Below, one piece after another: positions 53,098 through 61,442 of a stretch of 61,638 nucleotides of DNA; the stretch's first letter is position 1; each line of letters opens with the position of its first letter. The notes below the pieces were generated by a model that made no database searches, was not told where the DNA came from, and saw only the letters and a list, made by a program, of their open reading frames with translations. Origin of the DNA: a virus; IMG/VR virus record IMGVR_UViG_3300046683_000206, positions 1-61,638 of that record; one strand, written 5' to 3'. A program made the translations under genes and the position numbers.

Positions 53098-54270
53098 TCA
53101 GTTTTGAAGGGGTTGATGCCGAGCGGCGCGAAGCAAGTTGATGATGTCGCTGGGCTTGGTCGGGAACCGTTCCTCGGTAGCGGCGGGGGCCACGCGATCC
53201 GATGCGCTCGAGGCTTGCGGGATGCGGCGCTTGAAGTTGGTCTTCGTGTTGACCTGAGAGGTGATGTCCGCATCAGGTGCGGCCACTCCACCCACTCGCT
53301 GCAGCACTTGCGACCCAACCTCGTCTGCGATTCGCACCAGCGGCCTGCCAGCGTTCCTCGGATCCTTCACTGCGTTGTTGTACATCGTCGCCGCAGCGGC
53401 CCTGAGAACAGGATCCTGCAGCACCACGCTGTACCTCGACTCCATCAGTTCGTTGACCGCACTGATCTGATCGGACGCGGCAGTTCTGGCTTCCCGTGCC
53501 GCCAAGTCGGACTCGACCTTGGCCTGCACCAATGCTGAGATTTGCGCCGCATCGACCGGACTGCTGCGTGACCTCAACACTTCCGACAAGGCATTCGCTG
53601 CCCGGTCAGGGTCTCCGCTGTAGAGCTCAGTCACCGCGTTGGTGATCAGAGCATCTATCCCCGCAGGCTGGCTTGGCGCTGCTGGTCGGCTCTGCGTGGA
53701 GGCAGGAGCCGTTGGTGCCTGCGCCTCTGGACCTGGCTGGGTCAGTGCGCGCAGTCGTTCATCAAACTCGCGTCGCTTGTCGGCGGCGACTCGCTTCAAA
53801 TTTTCATCGCGTCGTGCGAGTTCTTCGGCCTGCTGGAGTCGGTGCTCGACACCCAGTTGGATTTGCCTGGCTTCGACACCACCAGCGGCCTCGACCACAC
53901 TGCGCGGTTCAACAACATCTTTCCCGAACACCTTGAAGGTTACATTTTCGTCTCCCGCAGGTTTCGGTGTTCTCTGCGGAGCCGAATCTACACCCGGCGG
54001 CGGCTCTTCCGCAACGGGATTGCGCGGCTGCTGGACGGCGCTCTCGCCTTCGGTGTCGCCGTCAGTGGTCTCGGCCCCCTCGCCCTGCTCGTATCCGCCC
54101 TGCAGCGCGCGAGCGCCGGGGACGGTCTCCAGATCGACCTCCATCTCGGCCTGGTTGAGCGCGGCCTGCTTCGCCATGATCGCCTTGCGCGCGGCGTTCG
54201 GATCGACCTGCGCGATCTCGAGTGTATCTGTGCCGCTACCGGTGGCACCACCCGCTTCTTCTTTCGCCAT
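53098..54270 (-). CDS. Scaffold-like protein
   Basis: 390 residues, starting MAKEEAGGATGSGTDTLEIA. Acidic, Glu/Ala/Gln-rich and largely helical, with coiled coil at about 130-180 (EHRLQQAEELARRDENLKRV) and a basic C-terminal part (TNFKRRIPQASS) that could bind the capsid protein. This composition and the position just upstream of the capsid gene are typical of head scaffolds. Start context GGAGAACTGAAATGG. Confidence 0.75.
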   Translation of the reverse strand: MAKEEAGGATGSGTDTLEIAQVDPNAARKAIMAKQAALNQAEMEVDLETVPGARALQGGYEQGEGAETTDGDTEGESAVQQPRNPVAEEPPPGVDSAPQRTPKPAGDENVTFKVFGKDVVEPRSVVEAAGGVEARQIQLGVEHRLQQAEELARRDENLKRVAADKRREFDERLRALTQPGPEAQAPTAPASTQSRPAAPSQPAGIDALITNAVTELYSGDPDRAANALSEVLRSRSSPVDAAQISALVQAKVESDLAAREARTAASDQISAVNELMESRYSVVLQDPVLRAAAATMYNNAVKDPRNAGRPLVRIADEVGSQVLQRVGGVAAPDADITSQVNTKTNFKRRIPQASSASDRVAPAATEERFPTKPSDIINLLRAARHQPLQN

Positions 54271-54271
54271 T

Positions 54272-54604
54272 TCAGTTCTCCGGTTCGTCGTTCATTGCTG
54301 CACCGATCGGCGGCATCTCGACCATTCTCGGCTCTTCGACCGGCGGGGTCGCCCTGACAAAAATGCTGATGCCCTGCCCGCCGCGCACGCAATCGTCGCG
54401 CACGGTCTGCAACAGCGTCGCCAAGTCGGTGGCCGCATCACCGCCGACAGCCCCCGCCCACGACCCGTCCTGATCGACCATGATCAGCGCGACGCACTTG
54501 AACTCCTGACCGGCCTTCTCACGCGCCTTCGCCAGTTCCGCGACGTGCGTGAGCATCTCAGAAATCGGCAGCATTTCGGGTGCCGTTGCTGTCCCGTTGA
54601 TCAT
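54272..54604 (-). CDS. Small hypothetical protein of the head module
   Basis: 110 residues, starting MINGTATAPEMLPISEMLTH. A helix (THVAELAKAREKAGQEFKCV) is followed by a strand ALIMVDQDGSWAGAVGG and another helix. No family recognised. ATGA overlap with the upstream gene. Confidence 0.65.
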   Translation of the reverse strand: MINGTATAPEMLPISEMLTHVAELAKAREKAGQEFKCVALIMVDQDGSWAGAVGGDAATDLATLLQTVRDDCVRGGQGISIFVRATPPVEEPRMVEMPPIGAAMNDEPEN

Positions 54605-54972
54605 GACCCTACCTCCATCTCAAGTCGCTTCAAATCGGTGACCGCGTCGCGGCCTTCGCTCACGATCTGGTCGATGAGGAAGATCGCCATCTGCGCGGCG
54701 AGCGCACGACGGTGCGCGGCGACGGCTTTTTCGCTCGTCGGCTCGACCGCCAGCCATTCGTTTTGCGCGTCGGTGACCTCGCGCAGTAATCGATCCGCCA
54801 GCATTTTGCCGGTCGGTGTTTCAAAAAATCGCTCGCAGTGCAGTCCAGTCTTGAACTTTTTCCACAACTCAGCATGGCCTTCGTGGTCGAGCCGCTCGAG
54901 CAGGCCCGCTTCCAGTTCCTGCAGCGTTTGTTCGCGCTGTTCGGCTTCGATCTGCTCTTCGTCAATGTCCAC
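54601..54972 (-). CDS. Small helical protein of the head module
   Basis: 123 residues, starting MDIDEEQIEAEQREQTLQEL. All-helical and acidic, with LLERLDHEGHAELWKKFKTG and a second long helix. It overlaps the upstream gene by 11 nt. It may assist head assembly. Confidence 0.65.
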   Translation of the reverse strand: MDIDEEQIEAEQREQTLQELEAGLLERLDHEGHAELWKKFKTGLHCERFFETPTGKMLADRLLREVTDAQNEWLAVEPTSEKAVAAHRRALAAQMAIFLIDQIVSEGRDAVTDLKRLEMEVGS

Positions 54973-55147
54973 GGCGCTTCCGCTTCTTCGGGGTGCGGTG
55001 CTTCACGACCGGACGATACCTCTTTTGCCACTCGATGAGGTAGAGGAGATTGCCGCGGTGCATCGTGCCGACCGGGAAGACCCGGTTGAGGTTCAGACCG
55101 AATTCGCTGTCGACGAAGGACTGGGCGAGTGCCCGCGAAACCAGCAT
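54962..55147 (-). CDS. Small basic protein
   Basis: 61 residues, starting MLVSRALAQSFVDSEFGLNL. An N-terminal helix is followed by strands and a strongly basic end (HRTPKKRKRRGH). The ATG shares a base with the upstream stop (TGATG). The residues HRGNLLYLIEWQ might form a small barrel. Function unknown. Confidence 0.62.
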   Translation of the reverse strand: MLVSRALAQSFVDSEFGLNLNRVFPVGTMHRGNLLYLIEWQKRYRPVVKHRTPKKRKRRGH

Positions 55148-55332
55148 CAGGCGAACCGGGTGGGCTTGGACTTGCGCTCAGGCAGGCTGCTCACGTAGCC
55201 CTTGCCCTTGGCCTTGTCGGCCTTGATGAACTTCTTCGCGACGGCGACCGACGGCGCGTTCTTGCTCCGGGGCTTCATGCCGTGCGCGATGCCCTGCATC
55301 AGGCGGACTTGAGCTTTGCTTTCGTCGGGCAT
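55147..55332 (-). CDS. Small basic protein with KxAPSVAVAKKFIKADKA motif
   Basis: 61 residues, starting MPDESKAQVRLMQGIAHGMK. KNAPSVAVAKKFIKADKAKG resembles a small DUF-type protein common in phages near the portal gene, often hypothetical. The start overlaps the upstream gene by 34 nt in another frame, and the ribosome binding site is weak. Confidence 0.62.
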   Translation of the reverse strand: MPDESKAQVRLMQGIAHGMKPRSKNAPSVAVAKKFIKADKAKGKGYVSSLPERKSKPTRFA

Positions 55333-55493
55333 GGCTGTATCACCACTAGGTTCGGATGCGTCTCGAGCATGGTCGCCAACTCGTTGAACTCGATCCGCTT
55401 GATCAGCCCGTTCTCGTAGTACTCGATCGCCTTGACGCGAGGACAGGTGTGGTTGTGGACAAACCCGCAGTGTTGGCAACCCATGTCAGTCAC
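55299..55493 (-). CDS. Small protein with N-terminal zinc-binding motif
   Basis: 64 residues from GTG (GTGA overlap); an ATG at 55484 is an alternative. MGCQHCGFVHNHTC gives a CxxC plus His and Cys that could bind zinc. The following part IEYYENGLIKRIEFNELATM is a beta hairpin and helix seen in small phage proteins. Function unknown. Confidence 0.63.
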   Translation of the reverse strand: MTDMGCQHCGFVHNHTCPRVKAIEYYENGLIKRIEFNELATMLETHPNLVVIQPCPTKAKLKSA

Positions 55494-55723
55494 CGGAACT
55501 TCGGCGGCGGGATGACGTGCTTGCTCTTCTTGGTCTTGCCCTTCGCCATGATATTCGACCGGTGGTGCTGCTTGTTGCCCTTCGGCGGCTGCAGCGTCGG
55601 GTGCGCGGGCATCGGCGGGCCAGCCATCGGCTGAGTGCCTGGCGTCGTTGGACTTGCGCCCGCGGGCGGCGCGGCCTGCGCCATCTTGCGCGCTGGCGGA
55701 ATGAACGGGGGGATCATCGGCAT
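55490..55723 (-). CDS. Small Pro/Lys-rich protein next to the portal gene
   Basis: 77 residues, starting MPMIPPFIPPARKMAQAAPP. Pro/Ala-rich first half and basic second half (NKQHHRSNIMAKGKTKKSKH). Start context GGAGAACTGAAATGC. Disordered; it may bind DNA or another virion protein. Confidence 0.62.
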   Translation of the reverse strand: MPMIPPFIPPARKMAQAAPPAGASPTTPGTQPMAGPPMPAHPTLQPPKGNKQHHRSNIMAKGKTKKSKHVIPPPKFR

Positions 55724-55733
55724 TTCAGTTCTC

Positions 55734-58229
55734 CTATCCGGCTGCTTCAGGGACCATGCCGTACTCGCCGCGGCTGATGACGCCAGCGGCGTCGTTCCCC
55801 GGCAGGTTCGGCGCTTGGCCGTTGGTGAGTGCGCTGGAGCTCGCGGGCGTGCGCAGCCCCTCGACGAACGGAACGTCGGCCCCGGCGTTGGCTGGGATGT
55901 CGGGCAGCACCGGGTTCATCATCGACGACAGTTTCAACTGGAACTCGCGATCGGCCTGCACGATGGCGTTCGACAGCGCCTCGCGCTCGAGCAGCAACTC
56001 GCCCTGCTTGATGACGTTGGTCTCTTTGTCGATCTGCAGGTTGAGTTGCTTGATCTGAAACTGCAACTGCGCGACGTAGTGTTTCGCCGCCTGGTTGCCC
56101 TGCGCGATGCTCTGCTGCGTCTTGGACTTGATGTCCGCAATGGCCTGAGCGGACTGTGCGCGGATGCCAGCGATCTTCTCGTTGCTCGCGAGCTTGGCCG
56201 CGTCCTGCTGAATCTGCTGCTGCAACTGGGCCACCTGGTCCTGCAGTTGCTTGATCTGCGGGTTGCTGCCGTCGTCCTTGACGCTGGGGAAGAACTTCGA
56301 TCCGTCCTGATAGCCCAGAATGCCCATCACCTCACGCACGACCGCGTTGGGGTCCGCGCCCTGCGCTGCCTGCGGCGATATCTGCCCGATGGTCTGGAAG
56401 CCGATGGCGAAGCGCTGGATGCGCTGCAGCGGGTCCGTGTTGCCGAAGCCGACGGCGACGTTCATGTTGACCGGCTCCTCCATCGAACGGAACGCCTGCT
56501 GCCACGGCAGGTTCGGCACCGCGCGCGTGCCAGCGATCTTCAGGATCTTCTGGTCGGTCTCAAACTGACGCTCGAGGTCTACGAGTTGCGAGAGGACCGG
56601 TTGCGCCCAGGTCTCCGTGAAGGTGCGTAGGCCAAGTTCGGTGATGATGTCAGCGCCCTGGCCGAGAAGTTCGGTGTTCCGAACCCGTTGATCACGACTA
56701 CCGCCAGTGAGCGCGCCAACTGTGGCTTGGTTGAGAACTCCGGTGAGATCACCAAAGTCGAGGTCGAGCAGGTCTTGCTCTTTGTACGCGGACTGCGTGA
56801 CATCCTTGGTCTCCAGTTGCTTGACGTCGAGCGCCGGATCGGTCGTCATCGTGATCGCGCCGGGGACGTTGCGCATCAGCGAACGCATGTCGACCATTTG
56901 GCCGCGCTTGACGAGGTAGCGGTTGTTCAGCGCGAGGCGGATGTTGTCGTTGCGCTGGTTCTGGATATCGTTCATGTACTGCTGCGTGTCGTGAGCGATC
57001 TCGACCGGACCCGACGGATACGGACGATGCGTCTCGACCGTGCAGTTGCCCATCACGTAGGGCCGGTAGTCCAGGCCGAACACGTCCTCGATCGGCACCG
57101 GGTCGCTCAACTGCAGGTTCGTGCCGAGCGTCTCGAAAACGTAGTCGAGGCCGTCGCGGCGCATGATGTTGCGGTGGACCCAGACGATGCGGTTGTGCTG
57201 GCCCTGCTGCACCTGAGAGTAACGGTCCAGGCGCACGTTCTCGCGGGCCTGGCGCACGACCTGCGCGGTGTTGTTGATGTCGGTCGCGCCGCCCATCAGC
57301 TGCTCGACGGTGAACTCGCGCAGGTAGGGAACCTGGCTGCCGTAACTGCGCGCATTCTTGATGTGATCCGCGAGCTCCTCGACGAACCACGGGATCTGTT
57401 CGATCAAATACGGGCTGGAATTGATCGGATCGACCCAGTCGCACGATGGGTGCAGGCGCACGTTTTCGATGGGAATTATCCGAATCCACGGCGTGTCGCG
57501 GCGAATCTTTGCGGTTTGGCGCGTCTTGCCGGTAGCGTCTCCATTCGCGTCGAATTCGTCCTCGACGATGGTCGACTCCTGGTAGCGCCACTCCTGACAG
57601 GAGATCACCGAGCCTTGCGTGAGCGAGTCGTACCACGCGCCCAGCGCCGTCTTGAACCACGGCACCGTTTTCTTCAGCCGGTAGTTCAGCAGTTGCGTAT
57701 GTACCTTCGCCGCGAGATCCTGCGCCTTGTCGGACTCGTCCTGCGGCTCGCAGTTCACAACTTCCATTGTGGAAAAAAACGCCATCGCGCACGCGGCTTC
57801 TTGCTTGCGCAGCATGATGCGTGTCTTCGGGCGGAAGTACTTCGACCGCTTGTCGTAATCCGGCGAGTAGTACTTCGACCCACCGGCGTGGCGGCTGTAC
57901 GTGTGCGCCAGCGCGTTCTCGATCCGGCGGCGCACCGAGATGTCGAACCAGTTCTGCGAGACGTTGAAGTTCTCGCGTGAGATCTGCAGCCAGTCGGGGG
58001 CCTTCTTCTTTTCCTTGTCGTCGCCCTCTGCGCCCAGATCCCCCTCGAGAGGCACCGGATTGCGCACGAAGTCCTGAGCGGTGCCCTTCCCCATCCCCGG
58101 CGTGAAGTCACCCTTCGTGTCGGTCTGTTGCGGAGCGCCGCTTCCGCTGGTCAGGTTGCTCGACGTGCGCGTACCGGCTGGCCCCTCGAGGGGAATGGGG
58201 TTTCGGCTGTAGCCGTCGTTGGTCGCCAT
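55734..58229 (-). CDS. Portal protein
   Basis: 831 residues, starting MATNDGYSRNPIPLEGPAGT. It would form the 12-subunit ring through which DNA enters and leaves the head. A conserved-looking central region includes FDISVRRRIENALAHTYSRH, YRLKKTVPWFKTALGAWYDS and LGTNLQLSDPVPIEDVFGLD. The C-terminal quarter (about 640-760) is a Gln/Ala coiled coil, like the barrel helix of P22-type portals, and the large size fits that class. The call rests on these segments, length and position between terminase and scaffold. Confidence 0.83.
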   Translation of the reverse strand: MATNDGYSRNPIPLEGPAGTRTSSNLTSGSGAPQQTDTKGDFTPGMGKGTAQDFVRNPVPLEGDLGAEGDDKEKKKAPDWLQISRENFNVSQNWFDISVRRRIENALAHTYSRHAGGSKYYSPDYDKRSKYFRPKTRIMLRKQEAACAMAFFSTMEVVNCEPQDESDKAQDLAAKVHTQLLNYRLKKTVPWFKTALGAWYDSLTQGSVISCQEWRYQESTIVEDEFDANGDATGKTRQTAKIRRDTPWIRIIPIENVRLHPSCDWVDPINSSPYLIEQIPWFVEELADHIKNARSYGSQVPYLREFTVEQLMGGATDINNTAQVVRQARENVRLDRYSQVQQGQHNRIVWVHRNIMRRDGLDYVFETLGTNLQLSDPVPIEDVFGLDYRPYVMGNCTVETHRPYPSGPVEIAHDTQQYMNDIQNQRNDNIRLALNNRYLVKRGQMVDMRSLMRNVPGAITMTTDPALDVKQLETKDVTQSAYKEQDLLDLDFGDLTGVLNQATVGALTGGSRDQRVRNTELLGQGADIITELGLRTFTETWAQPVLSQLVDLERQFETDQKILKIAGTRAVPNLPWQQAFRSMEEPVNMNVAVGFGNTDPLQRIQRFAIGFQTIGQISPQAAQGADPNAVVREVMGILGYQDGSKFFPSVKDDGSNPQIKQLQDQVAQLQQQIQQDAAKLASNEKIAGIRAQSAQAIADIKSKTQQSIAQGNQAAKHYVAQLQFQIKQLNLQIDKETNVIKQGELLLEREALSNAIVQADREFQLKLSSMMNPVLPDIPANAGADVPFVEGLRTPASSSALTNGQAPNLPGNDAAGVISRGEYGMVPEAAG

Positions 58230-58230
58230 G

Positions 58231-58764
58231 TCAGTGGATGCTCACGAGCGTGCGGCCCTGAGCGTCGACGAAGGATCGGCCTTCGCGCAGTGCGCGGTCA
58301 ATCTTCTCGTCGAGTGTGCGCTTGCGCAGCACCTTGCGCGCGGCGGCATGCTCCAGGTCCGACAGGATCGGCAGGCAGTTGCCCTTCGCATCCTTCGGCA
58401 GCGTCGCCCACAAATCCAGATCGAAATGGCCGCGCGGATGTCCGAATCGCTCGAGCAACTCGCCGCCCGCGGTGATGAAGCGCCGACGCGTGATGTCGTG
58501 CTCGACCTCGTCGGCGCGGATCGTGTAGCCCCAGATGTCGTGGAAGTGGTGGTTGAAGATGTTGAACATCCGGCCCCGCTCGTTGATCTGGATCGCCCAC
58601 ATGTGGCCGGGGTACGCCTGGACGAGGAACTTCATCCCCTCCTTCGCGACGATCACGAGCGAGGCGTGATTGTCGAACATGTCGGGATGCGTGATCTCGC
58701 CTTCCGGTTCGCCCGCCGGATCGGGGCGCGGGTTGTTCCACTTCAGCGTCGTCGTCAGGCTCAT
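58231..58764 (-). CDS. Hypothetical protein of the packaging module
   Basis: 177 residues, starting MSLTTTLKWNNPRPDPAGEP; this ATG overlaps the upstream stop (ATGA) and is preferred to one at 58785. LVIVAKEGMKFLVQAYPGHM and the following FNHHFHDIWGYTIRADEV suggest a compact alpha/beta fold with several His. No family recognised. Confidence 0.66.
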   Translation of the reverse strand: MSLTTTLKWNNPRPDPAGEPEGEITHPDMFDNHASLVIVAKEGMKFLVQAYPGHMWAIQINERGRMFNIFNHHFHDIWGYTIRADEVEHDITRRRFITAGGELLERFGHPRGHFDLDLWATLPKDAKGNCLPILSDLEHAAARKVLRKRTLDEKIDRALREGRSFVDAQGRTLVSIH

Positions 58765-59537
58765 GATGGTTCCCTGATTTCCCATGCGCAGAGGCTGGTG
58801 TCGCCAGCGACCGACTTTATCGTGAAGTTTCCGCCTGGAACGCGCGCGTTGATATACGGCGATCCAACCGTTCCGCCGGGAGACTGGATCGTCAGGAAGA
58901 TGCGCGAGTTCGCCGTGACCTTGTTCGTGCTGACAGTGACGCCAGACGAACCATTCAGTGTCACCACGCCCATGGAGCAGTTCGTGCCCTCCTTGAGGTA
59001 GTAGCCCTTGCCTGCAACCGTGAGCTTGAAGTCGCCCGTGCAGAGCGGAGAGCCATTCAGCGTCGCGCTGGTCCCGGTGATCTTGATCGCCGCGACACTG
59101 CCAATCCCAGAGAACAGATGCAGCGCCGCGGTTGGACTGACAGCCCCGATGGTTACGTCGCCAGCAATATCGCCAAGGACAACCTGATCGCTGCTTGACG
59201 AAACACCAAAAAGACCCTCTTGCGATGTCCGGCCTACGGCGTACCAGGAGCGGGAAGCCGCGTTTGAAGAAAAGGCAACGAACGCTGGGGACAGACCGCC
59301 AGAAATGGTGACGACCTGAGTGCCAGTGAAGCTATTCGTGCCGAGAATCGCGATGTTCGATAGCGGCGTCACGCCACCGGCTACTGTCGTGCCGACCAGC
59401 TGCGCCGCGGCGTTGTTGAACGGGATGCCGAACGCGCCGTCGATCTTGACCAGCGAATCCTGTCCGGTGAGTCCGATCGCGACGAGCTTGATGTTCGACG
59501 CGGCGTTGATCAGCGGGTTTGCGCCAAGGATCGCCAT
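58761..59537 (-). CDS. Beta-rich virion protein, fibre or decoration type
   Basis: 258 residues, starting MAILGANPLINAASNIKLVA. Repetitive Gly/Ser/Thr/Ala beta strands (TGTQVVTISGGLSPAFVAFS, GDVTIGAVSPTAALHLFSG) resemble phage fibre or head-fibre sequence. It ends in a strand-rich domain (NFTIKSVAGDTSLCAWEI). Its place between terminase and portal is unusual for a fibre. It may be a head fibre. Confidence 0.66.
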   Translation of the reverse strand: MAILGANPLINAASNIKLVAIGLTGQDSLVKIDGAFGIPFNNAAAQLVGTTVAGGVTPLSNIAILGTNSFTGTQVVTISGGLSPAFVAFSSNAASRSWYAVGRTSQEGLFGVSSSSDQVVLGDIAGDVTIGAVSPTAALHLFSGIGSVAAIKITGTSATLNGSPLCTGDFKLTVAGKGYYLKEGTNCSMGVVTLNGSSGVTVSTNKVTANSRIFLTIQSPGGTVGSPYINARVPGGNFTIKSVAGDTSLCAWEIREPS

Positions 59538-59803
59538 CAGGTCGTCCTCAAGTAGATGGTGCCGTCGGCGGTCGACGTGTAGTAGTTACCGGCACCCACC
59601 GGGGGCTGCTCGTAGGCGAAGTCGGGAATGACTGGCGGCGTCGGTGCCGGATCGCCAGGATTCTGGCTCTGCAGGAACTTGCGCCCGTTCGGGAACAAGT
59701 ACACTTCTGCAGGATCGCGCCACTTCGGGTCGAGGCTCGCCACGATGGTCCGCATGTCGATCGATTTCGATTGGACCGGCGGCGTGGTTGGCTGATAGGC
59801 CAT
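59537..59803 (-). CDS. Small Pro-rich protein
   Basis: 88 residues, starting MAYQPTTPPVQSKSIDMRTI. DMRTIVASLDPKWRDPAEVY and LFPNGRKFLQSQ form a short domain; the end TYYTS-like (GNYYTSTADGTIYLRTT) is a beta hairpin. The stop and the next start share a base (TGATG), so it probably works with the beta-rich protein that follows. Confidence 0.63.
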   Translation of the reverse strand: MAYQPTTPPVQSKSIDMRTIVASLDPKWRDPAEVYLFPNGRKFLQSQNPGDPAPTPPVIPDFAYEQPPVGAGNYYTSTADGTIYLRTT

Positions 59804-59823
59804 GAGTGTCTCCCGTCCGCGCC

Positions 59824-61284
59824 TTATACCACATCCGGCTCGAGGCTGAGTTCCTCGTCCATGACCTTGACCGGCACGGCCATCGTGAAGGTAACCGCGA
59901 GCGCGTCGCCGTCGTCGGGACTCAATCCGCCGCGGGCCGCGATTTCCTGCTTGCTTTCCAGTTTCAGCCGCTCAGTGCGCCGATCGTATCCGTAGCCGGG
60001 ACACTCGAGTGCGGTGCGCAGTTCGTTGTCGTCGGGGATCACGCCCTCGTCGCGCAGCCAGTCGCGCATCCGCGACCAGATTTCCGCGCGCCGGTTCACG
60101 TACTTTTTCAGCAGGTCAGCCTTCGCGCCGAACTGGACCTCGATGATGATGTGGCCCAACTGGCGCAGCCGGTCGATCACACCCGCGCCGTAGCCGCCTG
60201 AGCCGTCGACGAACACGACGTCGGGCGCGTGCGCGCGGATCACCTCGGCCACCATGCTGGCGACCTTCATCGTGTCGGGGATGCGCCAGCGGTACACCGT
60301 CGGCAGCAGGTAGCGGCCCTTGCGCAGGCGCACGACCGTCTGGTCCTGGCCCTGCCTGGCCACGTCGACGCCCATCAGCAGCGGCACGCTGCGCGGAATC
60401 GTCAGCGGGTCGAACTCCTTGCCGCGGCGGATCGCCTCGGTGATCAGGCCCGACGAGATGAACGACAGCGAGCCGTGCAGCGGGAACAGACCCAGCACGC
60501 GCACCCGCACGTAGTCCGAATCGATGCCCCAGTCGTCGATCCACTGCTCGAGCAACTCCTTGTTCGCTTTCTTGGAATCGCGGCTGTCGACGTGCATCGT
60601 TGTCCAGCGATGCGCGTGCGAGCCGAAACATTCCGCAAATCGACCGTCCGGTTGCGTCGGGTTTCCAAATGCCAAAAGTATACCGCGCGTGGTGAACGCG
60701 CCCTCGGACACGTCCCAGATCGGGTCGGCAATCGTCGACGCCTCGTCGAACTGGAACATGACGATGTCTTCATGCACGCCCGCGAACGACTGCGCGTTGT
60801 GCTCCGACCAGGCCATCGCCTCGGCATACCAGGTCTCTGGCTTCCACACGCAAGTATACTTTGTCTGCGTCCACTCAAACTGCCACTTGTTCGCGGCGAA
60901 CTCATGCCACTTCGCCACCTCGCGCCAAGTGCCTGACTTCAACTGCGGCATCGTGCCTGCCGTCGTACGTGCCTTGTTCCTAATAAAGCAAGTCTGGAAC
61001 CAGTGCGTGACCCAGGCCATCAGCGTAGACTTGCCGCTGCCGTGGCCGCTGGCGATGGCGATGCGAATGGTCTGAACACCGGCACGAAGCTGCTTGCCCA
61101 ATTCATCCAGCACAATCGCCTGCCAGACATCCGGCCCCTCCTCGCCCTCCAGCGGCCCCGGCATCCCCCACGGGTAGACCGCGCACACGAATCCCAGCGG
61201 ATCCATCTGGAATTGGCCGCAGAAGTCGTACCAGGCGATGAACTCGTCTTCGGTGCGCGGCTCAGGCCAATAGCTCGAGGTCAC
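59824..61284 (-). CDS. terL: Terminase large subunit
   Basis: 486 residues from GTG (VTSSYWPEPRTEDEFIAWYD), chosen because GTGA overlaps the preceding stop; the upstream extension of the frame has no support. ATP-driven DNA packaging motor and nuclease. Walker A GHGSGKST (80-87), Walker B IVMFQFDE (Asp180, Glu181), then the nuclease half with MGVDVARQGQDQTVV, VVFVDGSGGYG and DDGDALAV supplying the metal-binding acidic residues. All expected catalytic features are present. Confidence 0.93.
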   Translation of the reverse strand: MTSSYWPEPRTEDEFIAWYDFCGQFQMDPLGFVCAVYPWGMPGPLEGEEGPDVWQAIVLDELGKQLRAGVQTIRIAIASGHGSGKSTLMAWVTHWFQTCFIRNKARTTAGTMPQLKSGTWREVAKWHEFAANKWQFEWTQTKYTCVWKPETWYAEAMAWSEHNAQSFAGVHEDIVMFQFDEASTIADPIWDVSEGAFTTRGILLAFGNPTQPDGRFAECFGSHAHRWTTMHVDSRDSKKANKELLEQWIDDWGIDSDYVRVRVLGLFPLHGSLSFISSGLITEAIRRGKEFDPLTIPRSVPLLMGVDVARQGQDQTVVRLRKGRYLLPTVYRWRIPDTMKVASMVAEVIRAHAPDVVFVDGSGGYGAGVIDRLRQLGHIIIEVQFGAKADLLKKYVNRRAEIWSRMRDWLRDEGVIPDDNELRTALECPGYGYDRRTERLKLESKQEIAARGGLSPDDGDALAVTFTMAVPVKVMDEELSLEPDVV

Positions 61285-61442
61285 GGGCGCGGCGAACCGA
61301 TCGAAATCGTCTTGCAGTTCTTGCACTGGTACACGCCGAAGTGTTCGCCTGCGATCGGATCTTCGCCTTCCCACATCGTGGGATACATGCAGTTGAACAC
61401 ATGCAGCCAGCGACACTGGCGGAACAGACAGAGCCAGCGCAT
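61281..61442 (-). CDS. Microprotein between TerS and TerL, one CxxC
   Basis: 53 residues, starting MRWLCLFRQCRWLHVFNCMY. The start shares a base with the TerS stop (TGATG) and the stop overlaps the TerL start (GTGA), so it is almost certainly translated. Cys-rich: CLFRQC near the start and YQCKNCKTIS near the end could bind one zinc. Function unknown; a packaging cofactor is possible from position. Confidence 0.66.
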   Translation of the reverse strand: MRWLCLFRQCRWLHVFNCMYPTMWEGEDPIAGEHFGVYQCKNCKTISIGSPRP

